A stretch of DNA of 64,000 bases from Myxococcales bacterium (GTDB lineage: Bacteria > Myxococcota_A > Polyangia > Haliangiales > Haliangiaceae): positions 1 through 64,000 of the forward strand of contig JADKKI010000052.1 of assembly GCA_016720595.1 (NCBI GenBank). The letters run 5' to 3'. A program made the position numbers and the translations under genes. The notes beneath the pieces were generated by a model. The model searched no databases. It was not told where the DNA came from and worked only from the letters and a program-made list of their open reading frames with translations. Positions 8,417 through 18,481 of this stretch are shown piece after piece (the first letter of the stretch is position 1; each line of letters starts with the position of its first letter).

Positions 8417-9333
8417 CCCAGCAGCGAGTACAGGCGCGCCTTGCTGAAGTCGCGGGCCGTGAGCTCGCCCTTCGAGACGAAGAAGTAGAGGCGATCGCAG
8501 TCGCCCCACTGGAAGTCGGCGGCATCCTCGGAGTCGACCTGCAGCAGCAGCTGATCTTCGGTGCCGTGCAGGTGGGCCTCGACGTAGTCCTGCCCATCGA
8601 CGTAGCCGAGCAGGCGGTTGGACTGGTAGTTCACGTCGCCCTCGATCGCGATCTTGCTGCCGTGGTAGGCGGTGAAGTCCTGCCAGAACTCCTCGAGTGG
8701 CGTGCCCGTGATCCACGGCGACACGCCGCCGGGCACGGTGTCACCCGCGTGGAATCCGAGCGTGGCCAGGCCGTGCACGTACGGTGCGAGCCGAGGCTCG
8801 CTGTCGTACTCGCCCTGGTAGTCGACCCGCGGCGGGATCTGGCGCACCAGCTGATCGTCGGCGACGTCGTGGTAGAGGACCGCGCAGCAGCGGTGGTCCT
8901 GGTCCTGATCGAAGGTCAGCCACTGCGAGTTGTAGAAGAACCACAGGTGGCCCGTGACGGGCAGGCGCCCCAGCGGATCGAGCTTCGCGGCATCCGCGAG
9001 GCGCAGCTGCGCGACGAACTCCATCGGCACGTCGTCGCGGCTCGGCCACTCGACGCCGGGCGGCAGATCCGGGACGCCGCCGAACCGCGAGGCGCCGAGC
9101 GGCAGCGACGCGAGCGCGGCCTCGAGCGAAGGAGGGCGGTGTGCGGCCGCCGCCGGGGCCCCGCGGCGCGCCTCGTCCTCCTCCTCCTCAGCCTCGGCCG
9201 TGGGGTTGGGCGGCCGATCCGCGAGCTTCTCCGCCCGGATCCAGATCGCCGGCTGGATCAGGGCATCGAGAGCAGCCGCATGGGCGCCATGGCCCTCCGC
9301 GGTCAGGACTTCGAGGATCTTCGTGCGGTTCAT
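8413..9333 (-). CDS. DUF1963 (YwqG-like) protein
   Basis: The 306-residue reading starts at ATG 9333 (MNRTKILEVL). After a helical N-terminus and an Asp/Glu-rich linker, the C-terminal two thirds carries features of the DUF1963/YwqG family: an early FGGVPDLPPGVEWP motif, a WFFYNSQW strand, and the late segment LLLQVDSEDAADFQWGDCD. Members are cytoplasmic beta proteins of unknown biochemical role. The gene is the first of a two-gene unit and its stop overlaps the start of the next. The usual family spacing of the GG-P and QxD motifs is preserved. Confidence 0.85.
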   Translation of the reverse strand: MNRTKILEVLTAEGHGAHAAALDALIQPAIWIRAEKLADRPPNPTAEAEEEEDEARRGAPAAAAHRPPSLEAALASLPLGASRFGGVPDLPPGVEWPSRDDVPMEFVAQLRLADAAKLDPLGRLPVTGHLWFFYNSQWLTFDQDQDHRCCAVLYHDVADDQLVRQIPPRVDYQGEYDSEPRLAPYVHGLATLGFHAGDTVPGGVSPWITGTPLEEFWQDFTAYHGSKIAIEGDVNYQSNRLLGYVDGQDYVEAHLHGTEDQLLLQVDSEDAADFQWGDCDRLYFFVSKGELTARDFSKARLYSLLG

Positions 9334-9448
9334 CGAGACGATAGAGCCACGATTGTGTGCGTCGCGATCGTGGACGCGCACCGAAAAATGTCGAGTGGCC
9401 GGCACATCGCTGCACCGGCCACTCCCCGCTGTGGACTCGCCAGGTCCG

Positions 9449-10933
9449 TTATGCGTCGGCCTTGCCGTTGGCGAACGGCATGAGCTGCTTGAGTCCATCC
9501 ATGCCCATGACCAGCTTGATCTCGTCGATCTTCTCGGCGATGTCCCGCATGGTCTCGAGCTCCTTCAGGCGCATCAGCACCGGGTTCTCCGCGATCACCT
9601 TGGCGGTGTTGGCCATGTTGCGCGTCGCGGCCGCGTCCTCACGGCGGAGGATCACGTTCGCGGCAGCCGCCTTCTCGGCCTCGATCACCTTGTTGAGCAG
9701 CGTCTTCATCTCGCCCGGCAGGATGACGTCCTTCACACCCACGCGATGCACGCGCACGCCGAACGTCTCGGCGCGCGGGACCACCTGCGCCTCGAGGTAC
9801 TTCGTCAGGCTGTCACGGCCCTCGAGCAGCTCGTCGAGCGTGATGCCGGCGATGTACTCGCGCGCCGCGAGCTGAACCGCGAGGTACAGCGCGTCCTTGA
9901 CGTCCGCGACCGCATGCACGGTCGTGGGCGCGTCGGCCGGCGCGTACTCCGCCGTGAGCGTCAGGCGAAGCGTGACCTTGTCACGCGTCATCAGCTCCTG
10001 GCCCTCGATCTTCAGCTGCTGAACGCGGGTGTCGAGCACCTGCACGGCCACGCGTGCCGCCGGGTGGTTCCAGAACACGTACCGGCCCGGCTCGAGGATG
10101 CCCTCGAAGCGGCCCTGCACGTACTTGAGACCACGCTCGAACTGGCGCACCTGCGCCTCGATCACCTCGGCCGCCGGGATCACCGTGCGGAGCTCGTCGG
10201 TGAGCTCGGGTGCCTCGGCCGTGACCACGTAGGTCTTGACGGCAACGTTCGGGTTGACCGTCCAGATCCGGTGGACACCGGGGCGCAGGAACTTCACCGG
10301 CTTGCCGTCGCGGTAGACGACGGCGCGCTCGTCGAGCGTGAGCTCGAGCGTCGCGTACCAGGTGAGCGGAACCATGGCGAGCACATCCGGCTGCGCGAGG
10401 AACACGAGGTCATCGACGTTCCAGATCGCCAGCTTGTTGTGCTTGCCCCAGAACGCGTGGTGACCCGGCACGAGCACGCGCTCGGGCTTGCCATCACGCA
10501 GGAGCACCGCGCGCTGGTTGAGATCGATATGCGCCTCGAGCAGCTCGCCCGGAGGGATCACCTTGCGCAGCTCGTCCGTGAGCTCCGGCAGCGGGTCGAT
10601 CTCGGCGAACACGCGCAGGGCGACGTTGGCCTCGACCTTCCAGATCCGCTGCACGCCCGGGCGCAGGAACGCCACGGCGCGGTCATCGCGCAGGACGATG
10701 CCGTACTGGCCATGTGCGAGGTGGACGGTCTCGAACCACTCGACGGGCAGCGTGGCGAGCACCGCGGCGGGCGCGGTGAACGTCAGCTCGTCGGTGTTCC
10801 AGCGGATCACCTCGTAGCGCTTCCAGAACGTGTAGCGGCCCGGACCGAGGGCCTTCTCGGGCTTGCCATCGCGCACGAGGACCGCGCGCTCGTTGAGGTT
10901 GAGGTGGAGGTGCCGATGAATGTGGTCGAACAT
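9449..10933 (-). CDS. SPFH/band-7 protein with tandem N-terminal modules
   Basis: This 494-residue protein starts at ATG 10933, preceded by AAGGAG at the optimal 6 nt spacing. Its C-terminal half (about 280-494) is an SPFH/band-7 (prohibitin, flotillin, slipin) domain with RVHRVGVKDVILPGEMK, followed by a helical EAEKAAAANVILRREDAAA coiled-coil segment typical of slipins. The N-terminal half contains repeated modules of the form L-N-E-R-A-V-L-x-R-D-G-K-P followed by L-x-P-G-R/H-x-x-F/I-W, seen about four times. There is no clear N-terminal membrane anchor, unlike classic slipins. Family members scaffold membrane microdomains. The repeat arrangement is unusual. Confidence 0.85.
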   Translation of the reverse strand: MFDHIHRHLHLNLNERAVLVRDGKPEKALGPGRYTFWKRYEVIRWNTDELTFTAPAAVLATLPVEWFETVHLAHGQYGIVLRDDRAVAFLRPGVQRIWKVEANVALRVFAEIDPLPELTDELRKVIPPGELLEAHIDLNQRAVLLRDGKPERVLVPGHHAFWGKHNKLAIWNVDDLVFLAQPDVLAMVPLTWYATLELTLDERAVVYRDGKPVKFLRPGVHRIWTVNPNVAVKTYVVTAEAPELTDELRTVIPAAEVIEAQVRQFERGLKYVQGRFEGILEPGRYVFWNHPAARVAVQVLDTRVQQLKIEGQELMTRDKVTLRLTLTAEYAPADAPTTVHAVADVKDALYLAVQLAAREYIAGITLDELLEGRDSLTKYLEAQVVPRAETFGVRVHRVGVKDVILPGEMKTLLNKVIEAEKAAAANVILRREDAAATRNMANTAKVIAENPVLMRLKELETMRDIAEKIDEIKLVMGMDGLKQLMPFANGKADA

Positions 10934-10939
10934 GACGAA

Positions 10940-10945
10940 CTCCTT
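10940..10945 (-). promoter_or_regulatory. Shine-Dalgarno (AAGGAG) for the SPFH gene
   Basis: AAGGAG lies 6 nt before ATG 10933 on the minus strand and fixes the start. It contrasts with the many genes here that have no ribosome-binding site. Confidence 0.7.
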
Positions 10946-11582
10946 GAACAGCGTTGCGAACGAACCTGCGCGCGGCGACGTGGTGTCGCGCGCACGGTTG
11001 AAAGAGAAGGTGGCCGGCGTCGGGGACCGCCAGCGCGCCGTGGCTCGCACGCTGGTGTGCGAACGAGCGGTTGCGCGTGGGCGCCGTCGCGCCGAGGTGC
11101 GCCTCGCGGCGATTCACACGCGCGCGATCACGGGCGGCACTCCGAAGTGGAGGACGCTGGCGAACGCGCGGGTGTGGTCGCTTGCGAGTCGAGCTCGACG
11201 AGACGTGGTCGGGATTCCCTTCCGGGCGATCACCGACGACGACCTGCTCAGGTTTTTTGCGGTTTGCGAGACCGCTGGGATGTTGGGATGAGCAAGCCCA
11301 GTGCGTTTACCGTTCCGCCACCGCTGCAAAGGTGCTGGTCGATCGTGTCGTGCAGCAGCAAGGAGTCGAACCTTGATACCCCGGTCTCGTCAGAGCTTCG
11401 TTGCCCCCGGAACCGCGGATGGAGCTGGGCAGAGCCCCCGAACGCGCCCGAGTGACGACCTTGCCTGGTCGACCGAGCGCGCGCACCGCAGCCGGTTTGG
11501 CCTGGGCGCAGAAGATCGCCCCGACGAGGCGCACACAACTAAGGCATCTCGGCGCGCGCGTCAAACACAATTTCGTATGTGC
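10946..11582. other. about 640 bp without a supported gene
   Basis: The interval lies between the SPFH gene and the upstream envelope gene, both on the minus strand. Open frames here are GC-driven shadows. I see a T-run beside a short hairpin (11253-11275), oriented wrongly for a terminator. There is also an isolated tRNA T-arm-like motif (11359-11375) without the rest of a tRNA. A promoter for the SPFH gene should lie here but was not identified. Confidence 0.5.
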
Positions 11583-12359
11583 TCAGAACCCAACGCCGAG
11601 CTCGGGGCCATAGAGCGGCGGGCCGACGTTGAAGTCGAGCACGCGAACGGATGCCTGCACCGGCCCCACGCGCACGCCCACGCGCGCCGAGGTGGCGCGC
11701 ACGCCCTGGCCGAACTGCATCAGGTTCGCCTCGCCGACGAGGGACGCGAGCGTGTTGATCGGGCTCTCGACGCGGAGCCCGCCGATCACGCCGACGAACG
11801 AGCTGTCCATCACCGGATCGTGCGCGGTCTTCGCGCCCACGAGCCCGCCGATGACGTAGATGTTCGTGCCCTTCGCGTCATCGACGCGTACGCCCAGCGT
11901 GATCGACGGCATCGTCAGCGTGAGCGCCGGCATCTGGGACTGGGCCTCGTAGTACCGGGTCACCGAGCCACCGAGCCGTAGCCAGTCATCGACGATCGAC
12001 AGCTCGGCCGTGAACCCGCCATCGGAGTCCACCGTCTTCTGCGCGCCCGCATAGCCCTCGAAGTGCGCGGGCAACCTCGGCGGCTCGGGCCGGGCCCGGC
12101 GCCGGTGCACGATCACCGTGCTGCCGCTGACCGGGGCCTCGTCGCGCTCGACGTAGGTGCGGTCGTTGCGCTCGACGATCGTCGTCGACGAGCCGGTCGC
12201 GCCGCCGGCCCGCGCCGCGCCGCCGAGGCCCGAGCTGACCGAGTGCAGCGGACCGCCGCCGCCACCTCCGCTGCCGCCTCCACCACGGCCGTGACCGGCA
12301 AAGGCCGAGAGAGGTACGAGCACACCGAAGGCGACGACACCCAGCTTGAACGGACGCAT
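11583..12359 (-). CDS. secreted Gly-rich protein with outer-membrane beta-barrel-like domain
   Basis: This 258-residue protein has a classical signal peptide (LVPLSAFAG, cleavage about residue 22). A Gly/Ser segment (about 23-60) is followed by an Arg/Pro-rich stretch and then a C-terminal half of alternating hydrophobic strands (LTLTMPSITLGVRV, IYVIGGLVGAK, VGVRVGPVQASVRV). It ends in GVGF, whose terminal aromatic residue is typical of outer-membrane beta-barrels. The protein is probably exported to the outer membrane. No specific family is recognised. The 133 bp upstream hold a strong hairpin. Confidence 0.7.
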   Translation of the reverse strand: MRPFKLGVVAFGVLVPLSAFAGHGRGGGGSGGGGGGPLHSVSSGLGGAARAGGATGSSTTIVERNDRTYVERDEAPVSGSTVIVHRRRARPEPPRLPAHFEGYAGAQKTVDSDGGFTAELSIVDDWLRLGGSVTRYYEAQSQMPALTLTMPSITLGVRVDDAKGTNIYVIGGLVGAKTAHDPVMDSSFVGVIGGLRVESPINTLASLVGEANLMQFGQGVRATSARVGVRVGPVQASVRVLDFNVGPPLYGPELGVGF

Positions 12360-12437
12360 GAACCTCGCAACAGCACGAGGTATGCCGCGACCGGAATTGA
12401 ATCTTCGCGCGGATCTAGCCGTCCACGAAGATCAGGC

Positions 12438-12460
12438 CGTCCTGCGAGTTCTGCAGGACG
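12438..12460 (-). terminator. strong hairpin downstream of the beta-barrel gene (U-less terminator candidate)
   Basis: An 8-bp perfect stem (CGTCCTGC / GCAGGACG) encloses a 7-nt loop. It lies about 33 nt after the stop of the minus-strand gene ending at 12493 and before the next minus-strand gene. No T-tract follows on either strand. In a GC-rich genome it could be a terminator without a U-tract or an mRNA-stabilising hairpin. Confidence 0.4.
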
Positions 12461-12492
12461 TGTGGCGCATGGGCCACAGGTGCGCGCGACGC

Positions 12493-13224
12493 TCAGTGAT
12501 AGAGGTGGATCATCAGCGCCACCGTCGGATCGAACGTCAACCCGATCGTCGTATCGGTGGTGACGGTGACCGAGCCCGCCCCCATCTCCTGCCGGTTCTT
12601 CACGAAGCTGATGAGCCCGTTGGTCGCCGACAGGCTGGCCTGGAGGTGCGGCGTGATCCACGTGCCCACCGCGATCCCGTAGCGGATCGTGGTGGTGGTG
12701 ATGCTCGTGACATCATCCGTGTTCTGGTTGTCCGGATCCTGGCTGAGGTTGTCGAGATCGAGCGCGCCGAGGATCTCGAGATCCGTGCGGCGGTGACGGA
12801 CCACCGGGAACCGCACCAGCGCGCCCACCCCGACCTCGGTCGCCTTCGAGGTCAGCGCCGTACCTTGATCCATCGAGTGCGACGAGGTGGCGAACACCAG
12901 GGTCGGCTCGAACGTGATGCCATTGGCGATCCGGAACCGAACGCTCGTGACGTTCGGGGTCTGGAGAGACGTCGGGAACCGGTAGCCCACTCCGATGCCG
13001 ATCGAGAACCCGGTGGGGCGCTCGGGAACTGCCTCGGGCTCGGCGGCCTCGGGTGCACGCTCCGCGCGAGGACGTGGCGGCTGAGGAGGCTGCGGAGGCT
13101 GCGGAGGCTGCGGAGGCTGCGGAGGCTGCGCCTCGGGCGGCGTCTCGGACCCGGTTCCGGGCTGGGCCATGGCGGTTCCGCTGGCGAGCACGCAGGTCGC
13201 CAGGAGCAAGGTCCTGATGGTCAT
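12493..13224 (-). CDS. secreted outer-membrane protein with Pro-Pro-Gln repeats
   Basis: The 243-residue product starts at ATG 13224, overlapping the previous stop by four bases. A signal peptide ending TAMAQ is followed by repeated PPQ units (residues about 32-50) and a Pro/Ala/Glu linker. The rest alternates short beta strands (IGIGVGYRF, TFEPTLVFATSS, AVGTWITPHLQASLSA) like a small outer-membrane beta-barrel. The PPQ repeat is encoded by near-identical 9-bp tandem units, so its copy number may vary. The linker could span peptidoglycan. No specific function is assignable. Confidence 0.7.
   Translation of the reverse strand: MTIRTLLLATCVLASGTAMAQPGTGSETPPEAQPPQPPQPPQPPQPPQPPRPRAERAPEAAEPEAVPERPTGFSIGIGVGYRFPTSLQTPNVTSVRFRIANGITFEPTLVFATSSHSMDQGTALTSKATEVGVGALVRFPVVRHRRTDLEILGALDLDNLSQDPDNQNTDDVTSITTTTIRYGIAVGTWITPHLQASLSATNGLISFVKNRQEMGAGSVTVTTDTTIGLTFDPTVALMIHLYH
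13080..13132 (-). repeat. 9-bp tandem repeat encoding Pro-Pro-Gln units
   Basis: The plus strand repeats CTGCGGAGG about five times in succession, in frame, giving PPQ copies in the outer-membrane protein. Short identical units of this kind can change number by slippage without breaking the frame. Confidence 0.75.
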
Positions 13225-13541
13225 ATCCCTCCGTCGGGAAACTGTGGGTCGCCGGGAGTTGGTGGATCGCAGATCTGCGCGCAGACGTTCTCGAGTGTCG
13301 AGCAGCGATCGCTGTTCGCCGAGACGCAGTCGAGACACGCGTCGGTAGCGTTGGTGGCGTCGAGCTGGTTGTTGCAGTCCGCCACGCAGCGGTCCTGCAG
13401 TGCGGGGAGCGGCGCTACCCGGCACGCACAGATCGACGAGCACGCAGCAGCCACCCGCTCCTCGCGGGTGACCTCGCAGGCGCTGGACAGCGCCGCCAGG
13501 CCAATCGCGACACCGATGAGGAGCCGGTTACGCACGCCCAT
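13221..13541 (-). CDS. small Cys-rich lipoprotein
   Basis: The 106-residue reading from ATG 13541 (MGVRNRLLIG) has a hydrophobic segment ending LSSAC, a lipoprotein site. A GTG start at 13553 would add four residues. The mature part has more than ten cysteines, several in CxxC-like and CxC spacings (CSSICACR, CVADC, CLDC), suggesting a disulfide-knotted extracytoplasmic domain. It lies between a di-haem lipoprotein gene (18 bp upstream) and the PPQ-repeat outer-membrane protein (overlapping by 4 bp). The three are probably one operon. Confidence 0.7.
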   Translation of the reverse strand: MGVRNRLLIGVAIGLAALSSACEVTREERVAAACSSICACRVAPLPALQDRCVADCNNQLDATNATDACLDCVSANSDRCSTLENVCAQICDPPTPGDPQFPDGGI

Positions 13542-13559
13542 CCTGGGTACCACCAGAGC

Positions 13560-15482
13560 TCAGAGCGAGTCGAGATACTGGACGAGATCGTTCAGCTGAT
13601 CCGACGTCAGCTTCGAAGTGTCGCCGTGAACGCCGGGACCACCGTTGCAGGTGACGAACCGGTCCATCAGCGTGGCAGCGCAGCCATCGTGGAGGAACGG
13701 AGCGCGCGCGCCGACACCGAGGAGGCTCGGGACCTTGAAGGTGCCGCCGGTGCCCACGTTGAACCGCTGGTTGTTCGTCAGGAGGACGCCGTTGTGGCAG
13801 GACACGCAGCCCACGCTCGGGGTCTCGAAGATCGCCGCGCCGCGAGCGATCGCGGCGGCATTGCCCGCGATCGGCGCGGGGGCGGGCACGCGGTTGAGCC
13901 ACGGGCCGAGCGCGGACTTCTGGCCGGCGGTGAGGACGCCGCCCGACATCCGCTTCGCGAACACGTCGTCGAGCAGCACCGGCAGGGTGTTCTCGTCGCC
14001 GGTCCAGTGATAGGGCGCGCGATCGAGGATGTTGCCGGCGAGGCTCTGCGTGCGGCGCTTGCCGTCCTGCGCGAAGTTCCAGACCACGCCGTCGTCGCGA
14101 CCTTCCGGGTGACACGAGGCGCACGCCACGCCGATGCTGGTCTGCTGGTGGAACACGTTGCGACCCTGGTCGTTACGCGCCGAGCCCGGCAGGTTGATCC
14201 GGTGCGAGACGTCGCCGCCCGCGGTGCGCACGATCAGCGCCGGAGCCTCGGGATAGAAGATCACGAGATCGCCACCCGGCGTCCAGCCGAGGGACGTCGG
14301 AGGGCCGAGGCGCTGGCTGTCGTGGCCGTCGTCCTCGTCGCCGTCTTCGTCGTCGCAGCGACCGTCGCGGTCCTTGTCGTCGCAGCACTGGCCCATCTTG
14401 GGATCGAGCGGAGGCGGGGCATCGCCGCTGCCGCTGCCACCGCCGGTCGACGGCGGAGACGTGGTCGGATCCGTCGGATCGCCGCAGGGCGTCGGGTTCG
14501 GCGGCTCACAGCGGTCCTCGTCGGGCGCGGTGAGTGCGACGGCGGGCACCACGGTGACCATCCGGCTTCCGGCGGTGAGCACCGCGATCTTGTCGCCGGC
14601 ACGGGAGGCCGCGATGTCGACGGGGAGCGCGCCGCGGCCGATCCGGGCGACCGCCATCGGGGCCTGGCCGGGGGTGACCACGCTGACGGCGTCCTCGACG
14701 GGACCGCCGCCGCAGTTGCCGCCGTAGCCGCCCGGCTGCTCGCTATCGAGCACGCTCTTGACGCGGCGCTGGTGAGACATCACGAGGCGGCCATCGGGCA
14801 TCGCGATCGTGCGCCACGCCGTGGAGGCAGGGGCATCGAACTGTCCGGAGCCGATGCCGCCGCCCGCGGGACCGAGGTCGCCGCCGCCGAAGGCGTCGAA
14901 CCGCGGCACCGTGGGGGGAACCGCACGGTTGACGACCATGCCGGTCTGATCGAGCGTGAGGATCTCGGCGGTGCGGAACCGCGTCACGAGGAGCTGAGGA
15001 CCGCTAACGATCACGTCGCGGAGATCACGCTCGAGGCGGAGGCTGCGCACGGGCGCGCCACCCGCGGCGGCGAAGGTCACGAGCTCACCACCGGTACACG
15101 CGACGTGGACCACGTCGGTGGCGGAGTCATAGGCGAGGCCGCGCGGCTCGGCGCAGACGGGGCGGCGATCGACGATGGCGCCGGTGGCGTCGATGGTGAG
15201 GAGCGCTCCGCCATGGCGAAGGGCGACGTGAACGCGACCTGCAGCGTCCTCGACCAGACGACCGGGCTCATCGCCCGCGTCGAGCGGCGTCTCGGAGACC
15301 ACGGTCTCGCCGGCGAGCTCGATCTGCACGATGCGATCGCGATCGGGATCCGCGACGACTGCGCGCGAACCGTCGCGCGTGATCATCAGGGTGCCACCGG
15401 TGATCGGAACCCCGAACGGCTCGGGAGTCTGACCATGCTCACTACATCCAACGACCAGAACCAGCGGCAGGAGCGTTTTCAT
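13560..15482 (-). CDS. di-haem c-type lipoprotein with beta-propeller-like N-terminus
   Basis: This 640-residue protein starts at ATG 15482, with GGAGGT 11 nt upstream. It has a lipoprotein signal (LVLVVGC). The first about 330 residues look like a repeated beta-propeller (VVADPDRDRIVQIEL, GLAYDSATDVVHVAC). An Asp-rich insert with DKDRDGRCDDEDGDEDDG resembles thrombospondin-type Ca2+-binding repeats. The C-terminal part has two haem-binding motifs, CASCH and CVSCH, in a MauG/CcpA-like arrangement. By family analogy it transfers electrons or oxidises a substrate in the periplasm. It is first in a probable three-gene operon with two small envelope proteins. Confidence 0.85.
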   Translation of the reverse strand: MKTLLPLVLVVGCSEHGQTPEPFGVPITGGTLMITRDGSRAVVADPDRDRIVQIELAGETVVSETPLDAGDEPGRLVEDAAGRVHVALRHGGALLTIDATGAIVDRRPVCAEPRGLAYDSATDVVHVACTGGELVTFAAAGGAPVRSLRLERDLRDVIVSGPQLLVTRFRTAEILTLDQTGMVVNRAVPPTVPRFDAFGGGDLGPAGGGIGSGQFDAPASTAWRTIAMPDGRLVMSHQRRVKSVLDSEQPGGYGGNCGGGPVEDAVSVVTPGQAPMAVARIGRGALPVDIAASRAGDKIAVLTAGSRMVTVVPAVALTAPDEDRCEPPNPTPCGDPTDPTTSPPSTGGGSGSGDAPPPLDPKMGQCCDDKDRDGRCDDEDGDEDDGHDSQRLGPPTSLGWTPGGDLVIFYPEAPALIVRTAGGDVSHRINLPGSARNDQGRNVFHQQTSIGVACASCHPEGRDDGVVWNFAQDGKRRTQSLAGNILDRAPYHWTGDENTLPVLLDDVFAKRMSGGVLTAGQKSALGPWLNRVPAPAPIAGNAAAIARGAAIFETPSVGCVSCHNGVLLTNNQRFNVGTGGTFKVPSLLGVGARAPFLHDGCAATLMDRFVTCNGGPGVHGDTSKLTSDQLNDLVQYLDSL

Positions 15483-15667
15483 CGACACGGGTGACCTCCA
15501 ACGGGCAAACACTGCGGATCCGAAGACCCGCACCACCTGCACCCAGTGTGCCGCAGGAACCACCCCAGAAGACAGTCACTTCTGCAGTCTCGGCGGGGGA
15601 TTGCCGGGATCCAGTGGGGGCTACCGCCTCAGAAATCTGTGGTCCGGGACAGGGTCGCGCCGCCCGA

Positions 15668-16180
15668 TCAGCTGTCGATGTGCAGGTCGATCGTGATCGC
15701 GCCGTCGGAGCCGCGGGTCCAGCGGGCGGCGCGCAACGTCAGGTTCTCGAGGTCGTGACCCCAGATCCCGTAGACGCCATCGGTGCGGTTGCGGTGCTTG
15801 CCGTTGGTCCGCTCCTCGAGCGGGAGTGTCTTCGTGGTGGCCGTGGCCTCCTCGGCCTCGTACACGTTCGCGTACTCCTCGCACACCGCCTTCACGAGCT
15901 CGGCCCGGGTGAAGCCGATCGGGAACGCGGCATCGATCGAGATGCTCGCCGGGGTCGAGAGCGGATAGGTGATGACGAGGATCGCGTGCTCGAAGGGCAC
16001 GACGATCTCCTCGGGGTTGGACAGCTTCGCGAGCGCGCCCTGGACATCGGCGACCCGCACCCCGCCATCGGGGAACGCGATCCGCGTGGTCATCATCGCC
16101 ATCGTCGGGCGCGTGACGCGCAGCTTCGCGATCACCCACCAGGCAGCGGCGATGGCCAGCGCGATCAGGACGAACGACAT
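15668..16180 (-). CDS. membrane-anchored hypothetical protein
   Basis: This 170-residue protein begins at ATG 16180 with one N-terminal transmembrane helix (LIALAIAAAWWVIAK) and then a soluble domain, probably periplasmic or cytoplasmic-facing. A TAACTT hexamer lies 7 nt upstream with no Shine-Dalgarno. Conserved-looking elements are PFEHAILVITYPLSTP and FPIGFTRAELVKAVC. It is immediately downstream of the permease gene (22 bp) but has its own apparent promoter. The short space to the preceding operon (15483-15667) holds nothing I recognise. Function unknown. Confidence 0.65.
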   Translation of the reverse strand: MSFVLIALAIAAAWWVIAKLRVTRPTMAMMTTRIAFPDGGVRVADVQGALAKLSNPEEIVVPFEHAILVITYPLSTPASISIDAAFPIGFTRAELVKAVCEEYANVYEAEEATATTKTLPLEERTNGKHRNRTDGVYGIWGHDLENLTLRAARWTRGSDGAITIDLHIDS

Positions 16181-16202
16181 CGGGGGCAAGTTAGCACCCC
16201 GC

Positions 16203-16958
16203 TCACAGCTTCGCGAAATACACGACCGAGACTCCGACCCCGATCACCACCACGGTCCACCGGAGCGCCGCCGGGGGGATCCGCGTCGATAAGACGCCCC
16301 CCAGCGCCCCGCCCACGAGGGCCGCTCCCGCCATCACGAGCGTGAGCGCCCAGTCGATCGGCCCCCACACGAGGAACACGAGCGCCGCAGACACGTTGAC
16401 CACCAGCGAGACCGTCTGCTTGAGGGCGTTGATCCGGATCAAGGAGTCCGCGAGCACCACGCCGAGCGCGGCGAGCACCATCACCCCCATGCCGGCCCCG
16501 AAATAGCCGCCGTAGACCGCGGCGAGGCCGATCGGGATCACGGCGAGCAGCTCGGCGTGGTGCGCCGGGACCCGCGCGAGCAACCACCGGCGCAGGGAGT
16601 CCTGCAGGCCCACGAGCAGCGCGGCGGTCAGGATCAGGAACGGGACGATCACCTCGAACGTCTTGTGGCTCGTATGGAGCAGCAGCGCCGCGCCGCCGAT
16701 CCCACCCGCGCAGGCGAACGGGAGCAAGATCGCGGCGCGACGGCCCTGCCCCACCAGATCCTTGCGCTGCGCGAGCGTGGCGCCGAGGTACCCCGGGCAC
16801 ATCGCCACGGTGTTGGTGACGCTGGCCACCACAGGAGGGAGCCCAGCAGCGACCAGGGCCGGGAATGTGATCAGGCTGCCGCCACCGGCGATCGCGTTGA
16901 CGGCGCCGCCGATCAGCGCCGCGCCACCGACCATCGCGATGCGCGCGACGTCGGTCAT
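16203..16958 (-). CDS. TauE/SafE-family permease
   Basis: This 251-residue membrane protein has eight or so hydrophobic segments and the family's signature near the N-terminus (GGAVNAIAGGGSLITFPAL). The inverted second half begins GLAAVYGGYFGAGMGVMVLAA. TauE/SafE (DUF81) proteins export sulfite, sulfoacetate or other anions across the inner membrane. Nothing in the neighbourhood (an old-yellow-enzyme homologue upstream on the same strand) identifies the substrate. Length is typical for the family. Confidence 0.9.
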   Translation of the reverse strand: MTDVARIAMVGGAALIGGAVNAIAGGGSLITFPALVAAGLPPVVASVTNTVAMCPGYLGATLAQRKDLVGQGRRAAILLPFACAGGIGGAALLLHTSHKTFEVIVPFLILTAALLVGLQDSLRRWLLARVPAHHAELLAVIPIGLAAVYGGYFGAGMGVMVLAALGVVLADSLIRINALKQTVSLVVNVSAALVFLVWGPIDWALTLVMAGAALVGGALGGVLSTRIPPAALRWTVVVIGVGVSVVYFAKL

Positions 16959-16980
16959 CCGCCGCAGCGCAGCAGCATGC

Positions 16981-18453
<1,473 letters not shown>

Positions 18454-18481
18454 GGCGGCCGATTCGTACCACACTCGTGAC

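Noticed and set aside
11253..11275. T-run beside a short GCGGT...ACCGC hairpin
   Set aside because: The T-run precedes the hairpin on the plus strand and becomes an A-run after it on the minus strand, so it is not an intrinsic terminator in either direction.
11359..11375. tRNA T-arm-like motif on the minus strand (stem CAAGG/CCTTG with TTCGACT loop)
   Set aside because: The acceptor stem cannot be closed: no sequence pairing with the GCAGCAG next to the motif occurs at the right distance, and anticodon and D arms are absent. There is no CCA end. It may be chance or a remnant.
8954..11455. Long plus-strand open frame of about 830 codons opposite the DUF1963 and SPFH genes
   Set aside because: Composition is typical of an antisense shadow, and the conserved genes are on the other strand.
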